A stretch of 12,500 bases of DNA from assembly GCA_016946835.1 (NCBI GenBank), contig JACVTC010000098.1, positions 562,501 through 575,000 on the forward strand, read 5' to 3'. Shown piece by piece: positions 1-10,686 of the stretch. Positions within the stretch are counted from its first letter, which is position 1; each line of letters opens with the position of its first letter. This DNA comes from Neocallimastix lanati (nom. inval.). Lineage: Eukaryota; Neocallimastigomycota; Neocallimastigomycetes; Neocallimastigales; Neocallimastigaceae. The notes under the pieces were generated by a model that saw only the letters and a program-made list of their open reading frames with translations, made no database searches and was not told the origin of the DNA. The translations under genes and the position numbers were made by a program.

Positions 1-834
1 ATCACGACATGCTGGAGTTGATTCAAGATTCGTAACCATGTTAGCAAGTGAATCTGGTTCAACGATAAGAACAACAGGTTGAGACTTGTAAGTCTTTAAG
101 TGACCTTCAATGACATCAATGTATTCAGACTTGTAACGAGCCCAATCATTGTCGTTGGCAAGGAGTTCACCATTAGAAGCAAGAGCGTGACAATCACGAC
201 CTGGTAAATCGTAAACAACGAAAACGGTTAAAACATCTTTACCAGAAGCATTTTGTTGAGAAAGAGCACCCTTCAAATTAGTTTCTAACCAACTTTGCAT
301 ATTTTTGATGGAATCAAGCCAGATGGCATTAGAGTAAGTCTTCATCTTTTCAGCCTTAGCAATAAGGGAAGAATCAGACATTTGAGCAATAGCACCTTCA
401 ATTTCTTCGACATAGTATGGATTAATATAGAAATCCTTATTTGCGAATGGATTACCATTGTGAGTATATTGTTCACCTGGAGTAACATTACCACCAGTAC
501 TACCACCGGTAGAACCACCAGTAGAACCAGTTGGAATACCACACCAATCACCATTTTCAACACCCCATTTACCTGAGGCATCAGTATACCAAACTTCAGC
601 ATTTGAAGAAGAACAGCAAGGATAACCTTGAGAAAGGGACCAGCAAGCAGCAGCAGATGGAGTGTCATCAATACCACACCAGTTACCATTTTCTACACCC
701 CATTTACCATCATTATCGGTGTAAACAACGTCATTTCCAGAACAACATGGATAACCTAATCTGGTAGAGAAGCAATCAGCAGAAGCTTTAAGAGTAAAAG
801 CAGTAATAGCAGCTAAAACAATAGAAGCCTTCAT
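1..834 (-). CDS. cel6A: Cel6A-type GH6 cellulase with two fungal dockerins, copy 1 (3' end outside window)
   Basis: This reading frame runs without stops or introns from an ATG at 834 down to base 1. It gives residues 1-278; about 212 C-terminal residues lie outside the window. Visible parts are a signal peptide (about 1-19, cut before Asp20-Cys21), two cysteine-rich dockerin/CBM10-like modules (about 20-55 and 63-100), a Gly/Ser/Thr linker (about 102-118), and the start of the GH6 domain. That start includes the YDLPGRDC motif with Asp214 and the VEPDSLAN motif with the predicted catalytic acid Asp261. The product should be a secreted cellobiohydrolase or endo-acting cellulase held in the fungal cellulosome. 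By eye it differs from copy 3 at only three bases, one of them changing an amino acid (Val6 here, Ile6 in copy 3). It matches copy 3, not copy 2, at Thr113, Asn195 and Val201. Family and architecture are clear; whether it acts as an exo- or endo-enzyme is inferred from related fungal Cel6A proteins. Confidence 0.95.
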   Translation of the reverse strand, partial: MKASIVLAAITAFTLKASADCFSTRLGYPCCSGNDVVYTDNDGKWGVENGNWCGIDDTPSAAACWSLSQGYPCCSSSNAEVWYTDASGKWGVENGDWCGIPTGSTGGSTGGSTGGNVTPGEQYTHNGNPFANKDFYINPYYVEEIEGAIAQMSDSSLIAKAEKMKTYSNAIWLDSIKNMQSWLETNLKGALSQQNASGKDVLTVFVVYDLPGRDCHALASNGELLANDNDWARYKSEYIDVIEGHLKTYKSQPVVLIVEPDSLANMVTNLESTPACRD

Positions 835-1580
835 TTTTTATTACTTGTTTTTTTTTTTAATTAAAATTTTATATATTGAAATATAATATCAAATTTATAT
901 ATATATATTAATATTTTTTTTTTTAAATTTTCTTCCAGAGAAAATTTTTTTTATAATAATAATAAATCTATTATTTAATTATTATATGGAATTGAAGAAA
1001 TGAAGAAAAAATTATTCTTTTTATACATTTTTTTTAATCTAATATATTTAAAATAATAATATTATTATTAATAATAACAAAAAAATATTAATTAATTAAT
1101 TAATAATAATAACTAAGAAACATTTTATATTTTCAATAACCAATAAATTAAAATATTTCAAAGTCATAATTATGTATTTTTAATAAATTAAACATATATA
1201 TAATAAATATAATTTTTAATATATATCTATATATAAATAGAATTTATGTAAAATAATAAACATTTTTACTTATTTATTTTAATATTTATTAAATATATGA
1301 ATTTTATTAAATAATGTTTATATTATTTTTAATATAAGTATTTTTTTTTTTTTTTTATTTTTGTTTTTGTTTTTGTTTTTATTTTACTAAAAATTTAATT
1401 TAAAATTTCGGAAATTAAATTGTCATTAGTAACCTAATTATTATTTATTTAGCATGGCACAATGAAACATTTTTATTAAATTAGTGGTCATATTTAAAAT
1501 AATAATATTTAGAGTTATTTCAGGGAAATTAATTACTCAATATAGATTATTATTGTTAATAACATTTTTTAATTAATTTG
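835..1580 (-). promoter_or_regulatory. Upstream region of cel6A copy 1
   Basis: This A/T-rich region is alignable by eye with the upstream DNA of the other three copies. Reading away from the ATG it holds a T-rich stretch (A-rich on the coding strand), a TATATAAAA-like box at about 867-875, a TA-repeat stretch at about 891-910, and the conserved palindrome at 928-944. Further out are a segment of about 40 bp (about 1037-1074) shared only with copy 4, a (TTTTTG)3 run at about 1357-1384 seen only here, and ATTTCGGAAAT at 1405-1415. Beyond that lie the CATGGCACAATGAAAC block (about 1454-1469) and a TTTCAGGGAAATTAATTA block near 1517-1534. Similarity to the upstream regions of copies 3 and 4 ends near 1580. 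Promoter function is inferred from position and conservation; no transcription start can be read from the sequence. Confidence 0.6.
928..944 (-). promoter_or_regulatory. Conserved palindromic promoter element, copy 1
   Basis: The coding strand reads TTTTCTCTGGAAGAAAA, an inverted repeat with 6-bp arms (TTTTCT/AGAAAA) around five bases, ending 93 bp before the ATG. The same 17 bases occur in all four gene copies at nearly the same distance, although the surrounding A/T-rich DNA varies in length. It is a good candidate for a regulator-binding site; the factor is unknown. Confidence 0.5.
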
Positions 1581-2446
1581 ATAATAAATATAATTATATT
1601 AAAAAAATTATTTAATTTATAGAATTAATTTCTAAAAACTACAATATAATATTTGTATATTTATAGTAAAAAATTTAAAAAAAAATATTTATTTAGAGTT
1701 GTTATATAAACTTTTTATATTATATATTTTATATATTTTTAAATTTGAAATAAATAAACAATTATAAAAATGGTAAAATAATAATATAATTGAAAAATAA
1801 AAGACTTAAAATTTAACTATATATAAAATTCTGTTAGTTGATTAAAATATTTAGAAGATAGTGATAATTAAAAAAATAAAAATATAAAATATGTATATTG
1901 AAAGTTATAAAGATTAATGAGTTTATAATATGTTAATTTATGAATTAAATTCCAAAAAATTATGTATATAATTTATGTTTATAATAAAATAATAAAGATA
2001 CTTGAAATAAAATATGATTATTACATAATAATGTTATCATATATAATAAGTATTGAGGTATTTAATAGAAAAAGTTATTATTTCTTTATTTATTTAATAT
2101 ATTTGATAGTTGTTTAAAATTATCAATTAATTATATATAACAAATAAAAAATAAAAAATAAAAAAAAAAAAAAAATTAAAAATATATTTAAATATATATT
2201 GTGAGTATATTTATAATTTTTTTTCTTTTTGTTAGTGATATTTAAAAAATTGAATTAATATTTTATACTTAAGATTTTACATAATTTTAATTCATACTAA
2301 TAAGAAAATAAAATAAAATAAAATAATAAAATTAAATAAATAAAATAAACTAAAAATTAAAGTAAAATAAACATAAAAATAAAAAAATAAATTAATATTA
2401 ATGAAGAAATAAAATAATTAATAGCTTATATTTATTTTAACAATTT

Positions 2447-2757
<311 letters not shown>

Positions 2758-2926
2758 AAAAAATAAATAAAAAATATATTTTTAAAAATTCTTAAAAAAG
2801 TATAATTGTAAAATAAAGAATATTCCTTGAACCAAGTTTAATATACTTAATTATGATATAGTTTAAAGATATATGAAAATACATATATTTAAATTAAAAT
2901 TTTCAGGTTTAATTATAATGAATTTA

Positions 2927-3131
2927 TTAAAATCAATTCCATCTTTATAAAAATAAAAAAAAAAAAAAATAACTACTTTCGTTTATAATTCATTAAACAA
3001 ATAAATTTCAAAAATTAAAATAAAATTAATTAAAATCAATTCCATCTTTATAATAATAAAAAAAAAAAAATAACTACTTTCGTTTATAATTCATTAAACA
3101 AATAAAATTCAAAAATTAAATAAAATTAATT
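2927..3131. repeat. 103-bp tandem duplication, spacer 1 only
   Basis: A segment beginning TTAAAATCAATTCCATCTTT occurs at 2927 and again at 3030, a period of 103 bp. Both copies contain an A-run and the block ACTACTTTCGTTTATAATTC. The equivalent place in spacer 2 (about 7063-7160) has one copy only, so the duplication arose after the units separated, or one copy was lost from spacer 2. Confidence 0.9.
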
Positions 3132-3345
3132 ATAATATGATTTTTTTTTTTTATTATTTTTATTTTATTTTATTTATTGATATAATTTAATAAAATTACA
3201 ATATTTATATTTATTATTGAAAATATAATAATAAATATTATTTTTTATTTATTAGTGTAAAATTTCTTATAACTTGAAAAAAATCTTTATAAATATTATG
3301 AGAATCTAAGTAATCAGTTATTCTTTGACTAACGTTTTATTTCTT

Positions 3346-3347
<2 letters not shown>

Positions 3348-3382
<35 letters not shown>
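3348..3382. repeat. 35-base poly(T) run (poly(A) on the gene strand)
   Basis: An uninterrupted run of 35 T lies 109 bp beyond the stop codon of copy 2. On the coding strand it is a genome-encoded poly(A) tract. The equivalent run after copy 3 is 27 bases long. Confidence 0.95.
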
Positions 3383-3383
<1 letters not shown>

Positions 3384-3471
3384 AAAAATTATTATTTTTT
3401 GTAGCACTTTAGTATTTATTTAATTAATAATTAATGATTAGTGAAACATTTTATTTATTTAAATCATCAAA

Positions 3472-3507
3472 TTTAAAGTGGTGGGTTAAATTTAAAGTGG
3501 TGGGTTA
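3472..3507. repeat. 19-bp direct repeat across the stop codon of copy 2
   Basis: TTTAAAGTGGTGGGTTA occurs at 3472-3488 and 3491-3507. The second occurrence encodes the last codons (Asn-Pro-Pro-Leu-stop); the first lies just past the stop and repeats the same coding sequence in the 3' untranslated region. Copy 3 has the identical arrangement. Confidence 0.95.
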
Positions 3508-4964
3508 GCATTCTTAAGACCTTGTTCAAAGTGCTTTTGGAACCATTGACCGGCTTCTGGAGCTGGCTTCATGGCAGTTTCATGACCACAGTAACCATCG
3601 AAACGAACAGCACTTTCATCTGAGGTACCATCAGATTCACCAAGTGGCTTAATCCAGTAGAAAGCATCAAGATAATCCATACCAGATACTGGACTAGCTT
3701 GTGGTCTGGCACCAACTCCAACACCAGTTTGATTACACCATTCTCCTGGATGCTTACGATCAACCTTCTTACCATTACGAGAAGTATCACAAACGAAGTA
3801 AACGGAACTAATACCAGCAGCCTTGAAGTCCTTGTGAATAGCTTGTAAGTATCTCTTTTCATCTGGACATGGATTCCATTCGGTTTCTGGACCACGAGAA
3901 AGAGTTGGATCTTCCCATGGAGTGTAATTAGCAACATTATCAGTGAAACCACGAACCTTACCTGGTGAACCAGAGCTGATAACCTTAGCATAAACCTTAC
4001 CAGCCTTTTCACGATTATCATCCCAACCTAACCAGAAAGCGTGACCAATATCAAGATACATAGCAACATGTGGAAGAACTCCGAACTTCTTAATTAAGTA
4101 AGCATGTCCATCCATGTAATACTTTTCAGAATCACGACATGCTGGAGTTGATTCAAGATTCGTAACCATGTTAGCAAGTGAATCTGGTTCAACGATAAGA
4201 ACAACAGGTTGAGACTTGTAAGTCTTTAAGTGACCTTCAATGACATCAATATATTCAGACTTGTAACGAGCCCAATCATTATCGTTGGCAAGGAGTTCAC
4301 CATTAGAAGCAAGAGCGTGACAATCACGACCTGGTAAATCGTAAACAACGAAAACGGTTAAAATATCTTTACCAGAAGCACTTTGTTGAGAAAGAGCACC
4401 CTTTAAATTAGTTTCTAACCAACTTTGCATATTTTTGATGGAATCAAGCCAGATGGCATTAGAGTAAGTCTTCATCTTTTCAGCCTTAGCAATAAGGGAA
4501 GAATCAGACATTTGAGCAATAGCACCTTCAATTTCTTCGACATAGTATGGATTAATATAGAAATCCTTATTTGCGAATGGATTACCATTGTGAGTATATT
4601 GTTCACCTGGAGTAACATTACCACCAGCACTACCACCGGTAGAACCACCAGTAGAACCAGTTGGAATACCACACCAATCACCATTTTCAACACCCCATTT
4701 ACCTGAGGCATCAGTATACCAAACTTCAGCATTTGAAGAAGAACAGCAAGGATAACCTTGAGAAAGAGACCAGCAAGCAGCAGCAGATGGAGTATCATCA
4801 ATACCACACCAGTTACCATTTTCTACACCCCATTTACCATCATTATCGGTGTAAACAACGTCATTTCCAGAACAACATGGATAACCTAATCTGGTAGAGA
4901 AGCAATCAGCAGAAGCTTTAAGAGTAAAAGCAGTAATAGCAGCTAAAACAATAGAAGCCTTCAT
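3492..4964 (-). CDS. cel6A: Cel6A-type GH6 cellulase with two fungal dockerins, copy 2 (complete)
   Basis: A complete intronless gene of 490 codons. The signal peptide is about residues 1-19. Two dockerin/CBM10-like modules (about 20-55 and 63-100) have the pattern C..GYPCC....KWGVENG.WCGI. A Gly/Ser/Thr linker (about 102-118) leads to the GH6 catalytic domain (about 125-490). By comparison with Trichoderma Cel6A, Asp214 in GRDC and Asp261 in VEPDS should correspond to the assisting aspartate and the catalytic acid. Asp305 (YLDIGH) and Asp445 (GESDGTSD) match other conserved active-site aspartates; Cys215/Cys276 and Cys410/Cys459 match the two usual disulphides. The enzyme should hydrolyse beta-1,4-glucan outside the cell while bound to scaffoldin through its dockerins. 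N-glycosylation motifs are at Asn116, Asn346 and Asn411. It differs from copy 3 at Val6, Ala113, Ser195 and Ile201, and at about 12 bases overall. Confidence 0.97.
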   Translation of the reverse strand: MKASIVLAAITAFTLKASADCFSTRLGYPCCSGNDVVYTDNDGKWGVENGNWCGIDDTPSAAACWSLSQGYPCCSSSNAEVWYTDASGKWGVENGDWCGIPTGSTGGSTGGSAGGNVTPGEQYTHNGNPFANKDFYINPYYVEEIEGAIAQMSDSSLIAKAEKMKTYSNAIWLDSIKNMQSWLETNLKGALSQQSASGKDILTVFVVYDLPGRDCHALASNGELLANDNDWARYKSEYIDVIEGHLKTYKSQPVVLIVEPDSLANMVTNLESTPACRDSEKYYMDGHAYLIKKFGVLPHVAMYLDIGHAFWLGWDDNREKAGKVYAKVISSGSPGKVRGFTDNVANYTPWEDPTLSRGPETEWNPCPDEKRYLQAIHKDFKAAGISSVYFVCDTSRNGKKVDRKHPGEWCNQTGVGVGARPQASPVSGMDYLDAFYWIKPLGESDGTSDESAVRFDGYCGHETAMKPAPEAGQWFQKHFEQGLKNANPPL

Positions 4965-5662
4965 TTTTTTTTCTTGCTTTTTTTTTGTTTTAATTAAAAT
5001 TTTATATATTGAAATATATTATATCAAATTTATATATATATATATTTTTTTTTCTAAATTTTCTTCCAGAGAAAATTTTATTTTATAATAATAATAAAAC
5101 TATTATTTAATTATTATATGGAAATGAAGAAATGAAGAAAAAAAATATTCCTTTTATACTTTTTTTTTTAACAATAAAAATATTAATTAATTAATAATAA
5201 TAATAACTAAGAAACATTTTATATTTTCAATACCCAATAAATTAAAATATTACAAAGACATAAATATTTTTAAAAAATTAAATATATATATAATAAATAT
5301 AAATTTTAATATATCTGATAATATTATATATAAATAGAATTTATATAAATAATAGAATTTTTTTACTTGATATGTTTTAGAATTTATTAATTATTTGAAT
5401 TTTATTAAATAATGTTTATATTATTTTTACTATAAGCATTTTTTTTTTTTATTTTTTAAATCAAAATATATTTTATTTAACATTTCGGAAATTAAATTGT
5501 CTTTAGTTGCCTAATTATTATTTATTTAACATGGCACAATGAAATATTTTTATTAAATTAGTGGTATTATATTTAAAATAATAGTATTTAGAGTTATTTC
5601 AGGGAAATTAATTACTTACACAATATAGATTATTATTGTTAATAACATTTTTTAATTAATTT
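4965..5662 (-). promoter_or_regulatory. Upstream region of cel6A copy 2
   Basis: Homologous to the upstream DNA of copies 1 and 3. It has the T-rich stretch next to the ATG, a TTTTATATA box near 5000, a TA-repeat stretch near 5031-5045, and the palindrome at 5059-5075. Further out are ATTTCGGAAAT at 5482-5492, the CATGGCACAATGAAA block near 5530-5545, and the TTTCAGGGAAATTAATTA block near 5597-5614. It lacks the segment of about 40 bp that copies 1 and 4 share. Promoter function is inferred. Confidence 0.6.
5059..5075 (-). promoter_or_regulatory. Conserved palindromic promoter element, copy 2
   Basis: The coding strand reads TTTTCTCTGGAAGAAAA, 94 bp before the ATG. It is identical to the element upstream of the other three copies. 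Confidence 0.5.
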
Positions 5663-6532
5663 GATAATAAATATAATTATATTAAAAAAATTATTTAATT
5701 TATAGAATTAATTTCTAAAAACTACAATATAATATTTGTATATTTATAGTAAAAAATTTAAAAAAAAATTTATTTAGAGTTGTTATATAAACTTTTTATA
5801 TTATATATTTTATATATTTTTAAATTTGAAATAAGTAAACAATTATAAAAATGGTAAAATAATAATATAATTGAAAAATAAAAGACTTAAAATTTAACTA
5901 TATATAAAATTCTGTTAGTTGATTAAAATATTTAGAAGATAGTGATAATTAAAAAAATATAAATAAAAAATATGTATATTGAAAGTTATAAAGATTAATG
6001 AGTTTATAATATGTTAATTTATGAATTAAATTCCAAAAAATTATGTATATAATTTATGTTTATAATAAAATAATAAAGATACTTGAAATAAAATATGATT
6101 ATTACATAATAATGTTATCATATATAATAAGTATTGAGGTATTTAATAGAAAAAGTTATTATTTCTTTATTTATTTAATATATTTGATAGTTGTTTAAAA
6201 TTATCAATTAATTATATATAACAAATAAAAAATAAAAAATAAAAAAAAAAAAAAAAAAAATTAAAAATATATTTAAATACATATTGTGAGTATATTTATA
6301 ATTTTTTTTTCTTTTTGTTAGTGATATTTAAAAGATTGAATTAATATTTCATACTTAAGATTTTACATAATTTTAATTCATACTAATAAGAAAATAAAAT
6401 AAAATAAAATAATAAAATTAAATAAATAAAATAAACTAAAAATTAAAGTAAAATAAACATAAAAATAAAAAAATAAATTAATATTAATGAAGAAATAAAA
6501 TAATTAATAGCTTATATTTATTTTAACAATTT

Positions 6533-6894
<362 letters not shown>

Positions 6895-7375
6895 AAAAAA
6901 TAAATAAAAAATATATTTTTAAAAATTCTTAAAAAAGTATAATTGTAAAATAAAGAATATTCCTTGAACCAAGTTTAATATACTTAATTATGATATAGTT
7001 TAAAGATATATGAAAATACATATATTTAAATTAAAATTTTCAGGTTTAATTATAATGAATTTATTAAAATCAATTCCATCTTTATAAAATAAAAAAAAAA
7101 AAACTACTTTCGTTTATAATTCATTAAACAAATAAAATTCAAAAATTAAATAAAATTAATTATAATATGATTTTTTTTTTATTATTTTTATTTTATTTTA
7201 TTTATTGATATAATTTAATAAAATTACAATATTTATATTTATTATTGAAAATATAATAATAAATATTATTTTTTATTTATTAGTGTAAAATTTCTTATAA
7301 CTTGAAAAAAATCTTTATAAATATTATGAGAATCTAAGTAATCAGTTATTCTTTGACTAACGTTTTATTTCTTTC

Positions 7376-7402
7376 TTTTTTTTTTTTTTTTTTTTTTTTT
7401 TT
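7376..7402. repeat. 27-base poly(T) run (poly(A) on the gene strand)
   Basis: An uninterrupted T run lies 109 bp beyond the stop codon of copy 3, the counterpart of the 35-base run after copy 2. Confidence 0.95.
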
Positions 7403-7491
7403 GAAAAATTATTATTTTTTGTAGCACTTTAGTATTTATTTAATTAATAATTAATGATTAGTGAAACATTTTATTTATTTAAATCATCAAA

Positions 7492-7527
7492 TTTAAAGTG
7501 GTGGGTTAAATTTAAAGTGGTGGGTTA
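7492..7527. repeat. 19-bp direct repeat across the stop codon of copy 3
   Basis: TTTAAAGTGGTGGGTTA occurs at 7492-7508 and 7511-7527. The inner copy encodes the protein's last residues and the outer copy lies in the 3' untranslated region, exactly as in copy 2. Confidence 0.95.
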
Positions 7528-8984
7528 GCATTCTTAAGACCTTGTTCAAAGTGCTTTTGGAACCATTGACCGGCTTCTGGAGCTGGCTTCATGGCAGTTT
7601 CATGACCACAGTAACCATCGAAACGAACAGCACTTTCATCTGAGGTACCATCAGATTCACCAAGTGGCTTAATCCAGTAGAAAGCATCAAGGTAATCCAT
7701 ACCAGATACTGGACTAGCTTGTGGTCTGGCACCAACTCCAACACCAGTTTGGTTACACCATTCTCCTGGATGCTTACGATCAACCTTCTTACCATTACGA
7801 GAAGTATCACAAACGAAGTAAACGGAACTAATACCAGCAGCCTTGAAGTCCTTGTGAATAGCTTGTAAGTATCTCTTTTCATCTGGACATGGATTCCATT
7901 CGGTTTCTGGACCACGAGAAAGAGTTGGATCTTCCCATGGAGTGTAATTAGCAACATTATCAGTGAAACCACGAACCTTACCTGGTGAACCAGAGCTGAT
8001 AACCTTAGCATAAACCTTACCAGCCTTTTCACGATTATCATCCCAACCTAACCAGAAAGCATGACCAATATCAAGATACATAGCAACATGTGGAAGAACT
8101 CCGAACTTCTTAATTAAGTAAGCATGTCCATCCATGTAATACTTTTCAGAATCACGACATGCTGGAGTTGATTCAAGATTCGTAACCATGTTAGCAAGTG
8201 AATCTGGTTCAACGATAAGAACAACAGGTTGAGACTTGTAAGTCTTTAAGTGACCTTCAATGACATCAATGTATTCAGACTTGTAACGAGCCCAATCATT
8301 GTCGTTGGCAAGGAGTTCACCATTAGAAGCAAGAGCGTGACAATCACGACCTGGTAAATCGTAAACAACGAAAACGGTTAAAACATCTTTACCAGAAGCA
8401 TTTTGTTGAGAAAGAGCACCCTTCAAATTAGTTTCTAACCAACTTTGCATATTTTTGATGGAATCAAGCCAGATGGCATTAGAGTAAGTCTTCATCTTTT
8501 CAGCCTTAGCAATAAGGGAAGAATCAGACATTTGAGCAATAGCACCTTCAATTTCTTCGACATAGTATGGATTAATATAGAAATCCTTATTTGCGAATGG
8601 ATTACCATTGTGAGTATATTGTTCACCTGGAGTAACATTACCACCAGTACTACCACCGGTAGAACCACCAGTAGAACCAGTTGGAATACCACACCAATCA
8701 CCATTTTCAACACCCCATTTACCCGAGGCATCAGTATACCAAACTTCAGCATTTGAAGAAGAACAGCAAGGATAACCTTGAGAAAGGGACCAGCAAGCAG
8801 CAGCAGATGGAGTATCATCAATACCACACCAGTTACCATTTTCTACACCCCATTTACCATCATTATCGGTGTAAACAACGTCATTTCCAGAACAACATGG
8901 ATAACCTAATCTGGTAGAGAAGCAATCAGCAGAAGCTTTAAGAGTAAAAGCAGTAATAGCAGCTAAAATAATAGAAGCCTTCAT
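7512..8984 (-). CDS. cel6A: Cel6A-type GH6 cellulase with two fungal dockerins, copy 3 (complete)
   Basis: A complete intronless gene of 490 codons with the same architecture as copy 2: signal peptide (about 1-19), two dockerins (about 20-55, 63-100), G/S/T linker, and GH6 domain (about 125-490). All predicted active-site aspartates (214, 261, 305, 445) and paired cysteines are intact, so nothing suggests loss of function. It carries Ile6, Thr113, Asn195 and Val201, where copy 2 has Val, Ala, Ser and Ile. Of about 12 base differences from copy 2, four change an amino acid, all conservatively and none in the active site. The protein is presumably exported and docked on the extracellular scaffoldin. 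It is the last of the minus-strand tandem series; beyond its upstream region the array ends and copy 4 lies in the opposite orientation. Confidence 0.97.
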   Translation of the reverse strand: MKASIILAAITAFTLKASADCFSTRLGYPCCSGNDVVYTDNDGKWGVENGNWCGIDDTPSAAACWSLSQGYPCCSSSNAEVWYTDASGKWGVENGDWCGIPTGSTGGSTGGSTGGNVTPGEQYTHNGNPFANKDFYINPYYVEEIEGAIAQMSDSSLIAKAEKMKTYSNAIWLDSIKNMQSWLETNLKGALSQQNASGKDVLTVFVVYDLPGRDCHALASNGELLANDNDWARYKSEYIDVIEGHLKTYKSQPVVLIVEPDSLANMVTNLESTPACRDSEKYYMDGHAYLIKKFGVLPHVAMYLDIGHAFWLGWDDNREKAGKVYAKVISSGSPGKVRGFTDNVANYTPWEDPTLSRGPETEWNPCPDEKRYLQAIHKDFKAAGISSVYFVCDTSRNGKKVDRKHPGEWCNQTGVGVGARPQASPVSGMDYLDAFYWIKPLGESDGTSDESAVRFDGYCGHETAMKPAPEAGQWFQKHFEQGLKNANPPL

Positions 8985-9665
8985 TTTTAGTTGCTTGTTT
9001 TTTTGTTTTTATTAAAATTTTATATATTGAAATTTATAATATCAAATTTATATATATATAAATAAAATTTTTTTTTTTTTTAAATTTTCTTCCAGAGAAA
9101 ATATTATTTTTATAATAATAATAAATCTATTATTTAATTATTATATGGAATTGAAAAAATGAAGAAAAAAATATTCTTTTTATACTTTTTTTTTTAACAA
9201 TAAAAATATTAATTAATTAATAATAATAACTAAGAAGTATTTTACATTTTCTATACCCAATAAATTAAAATATTACAAAGACATAAATATTTTTAAAAAA
9301 TTAAATATATAATAAATATAAATTTTAATATATCTGATGATATTATATATAAAAAGAATTTATAAACATTTTTACTTATTTATTATTTTTATGAATTTTA
9401 ATGAATAATGTTTATATTATTTTTAATATAAGCATTGTTTTTTTTTTTTTTTTTTATTGTTTAACTCAAAATATATTTTATTTAACATTTCGGAAATTAA
9501 ATTGTCTTTAGTTGCCTAATTATTATTTATTTAACATGGCACAATGAAACATTTTTATTAAATTAGTGGTATTATATTTAAAATAATAGTATTTAGAGTT
9601 ATTTTAGAGAAATTAATTACTTACACAATATAAATTATTACATTTTTTAATTAATTTATGATATG
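8985..9665 (-). promoter_or_regulatory. Upstream region of cel6A copy 3
   Basis: Closest to the upstream region of copy 2. It has the T-rich stretch by the ATG, TTTTATATA near 9018-9026, a TA stretch at about 9048-9062, and the palindrome at 9085-9101. ATTTCGGAAAT lies at 9487-9497 and CATGGCACAATGAAAC near 9535-9550. The distal TTTCAGGGAAATTAATTA block is altered here to TTTTAGAGAAATTAATTA. It lacks the 40-bp segment of copies 1 and 4. Similarity to the internal units ends just past TTTTTTAATTAATTT (about 9643-9657), which is the array edge. Confidence 0.6.
9085..9101 (-). promoter_or_regulatory. Conserved palindromic promoter element, copy 3
   Basis: The coding strand reads TTTTCTCTGGAAGAAAA, 100 bp before the ATG. 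It is identical in all four copies. Confidence 0.5.
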
Positions 9666-10120
9666 AAATAGAAATATAAACTCTAATTAATAATAAATTT
9701 ATGTTAATTAAGAAATGTAGTAAAAGCATAAATTTATGTATTAATCAATTTAAAATTAAATTAAATTAAATTTTAAAAAAAAGAAAAATATATATTATAA
9801 TATTTCAATATATATGATTAATAATAATTTTATATATATAAAAATAAGTATTAATAATTTAAAATATAGCTATTAAAATTAAAAAATTATTATTATTAAT
9901 AATAAATAATATCTAAATAATTAATTGATCATTTTACACCTTTTAAGTTCTTGCGCAGTATTTTAAAAAAACCTTAAATTACTAATAAATTTTTATAATA
10001 AAAGAAATATTTATAAATAATCCTGTAAAAAAAAAAGTTAAGGATATCATAAAAAAAAGGGAGTTAAAAGTAGCACAAAGTTAGGATGATTTTAGGTGGT
10101 ATCTATTTTTTTTTTTTTTT

Positions 10121-10237
10121 ATTTTATATTTTATATTTTATATTTTATATTTTATATTTTATATTTTATATTTTATATTTTATATTTTATATTTTATATT
10201 TTATATTTTATATTTTATATTTTATATTTTATATTTT
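10121..10237. repeat. (ATTTTAT)n heptamer minisatellite
   Basis: About 16-17 near-perfect copies of a 7-bp unit follow directly after a T run (from about 10106). Three units make 21 bases, so a frame through it repeats every seven residues (aromatic and isoleucine-rich), but this is a by-product of the DNA repeat. Confidence 0.97.
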
Positions 10238-10275
10238 TTTTATATATTTATTTTATTATTTATTTAAAATTTTGA

Positions 10276-10313
10276 GAAATGAAACTTTTCCGAAATGAAA
10301 CTTTTGCGAAATG
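10276..10313. repeat. 16-bp direct repeat GAAATGAAACTTTTCC/GC
   Basis: GAAATGAAACTTTTCC at 10276-10291 is followed by GAAATGAAACTTTTGC at 10292-10307, then a partial third copy, GAAATG (10308-10313). It sits about 40 bp beyond the heptamer minisatellite. The word TTTTCCGAAAT resembles the ATTTCGGAAAT element of the cel6A upstream regions. Confidence 0.9.
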
Positions 10314-10539
10314 CCACACACTCAGAGAAAAATACTTAGAAATAGTTTAGTTCTCTGTCCAAGAATAATAAATAGTAGATTGTAGTAATTCTTGAGATCA
10401 AGATATGAAAATAAATATTAATTTTAGGAATAAATGTTAGTTTACATTTTAAATAATGATATGTAAATGTAATTCTTCTAAATAAATAAAATTTAAATAA
10501 AATAATTTTTATAAAACATATAAATAATATCCCCCATTT

Positions 10540-10569
10540 AAAAGAACAAACCTTAAAAGAACCGAACCT
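10540..10569. repeat. Imperfect tandem pair AAAAGAAC(A/CG)AACCT
   Basis: AAAAGAACAAACCT at 10540-10553 is followed by AAAAGAACCGAACCT at 10555-10569. It is short and imperfect, at the start of the GC-richer island. Confidence 0.6.
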
Positions 10570-10577
10570 GAATTTCG

Positions 10578-10592
10578 TACTTTGTCAAAGTA
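10578..10592. repeat. Short perfect inverted repeat TACTTTG-T-CAAAGTA
   Basis: Two 7-bp arms surround one base. It lies within the GC-richer island and could be a dimeric protein-binding site. By itself it is short enough to be chance. Confidence 0.5.
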
Positions 10593-10686
10593 GTTAAAAA
10601 GAAATTTAATACAGTTCAATTAATGGATTCTAATACGCAAGCCTGCTTAGAACGACCGGTACACCTTAAAAATATTATCAAGTTTA

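Noticed and set aside
342-689. Minus-strand 115-codon frame overlapping copy 1 out of frame, with 115- and 150-codon equivalents in copies 2 and 3
   Set aside because: Leucine/valine-rich shadow of the dockerin and GH6 coding sequence in another frame. The real frame has a signal peptide, paired cysteines and catalytic motifs.
295-767. Plus-strand open frames (93 and 78 codons) opposite copy 1, repeated opposite copies 2 and 3
   Set aside because: They lie antisense within the cel6A coding sequence and recur only because the gene is duplicated. Their composition (Thr/His/Gln/Tyr-rich) reflects complementary codons, with no family I recognise.
928-944. Reading the conserved palindrome as a heat-shock element
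   Set aside because: The TTC and GAA blocks are present but the spacing does not fit the nTTCnnGAAn pattern, so no factor was assigned.
10086-10298. 70-codon open frame rich in Phe, Ile and Tyr
   Set aside because: Generated by the ATTTTAT heptamer repeat. It resembles a membrane segment only through base composition.
10545-10680. Possible tRNA or degraded gene in the GC-richer island
   Set aside because: No cloverleaf with a proper T-arm could be built by eye, and the minus-strand frame that looked promising is interrupted by stops after short runs. Kept only as an unexplained island.
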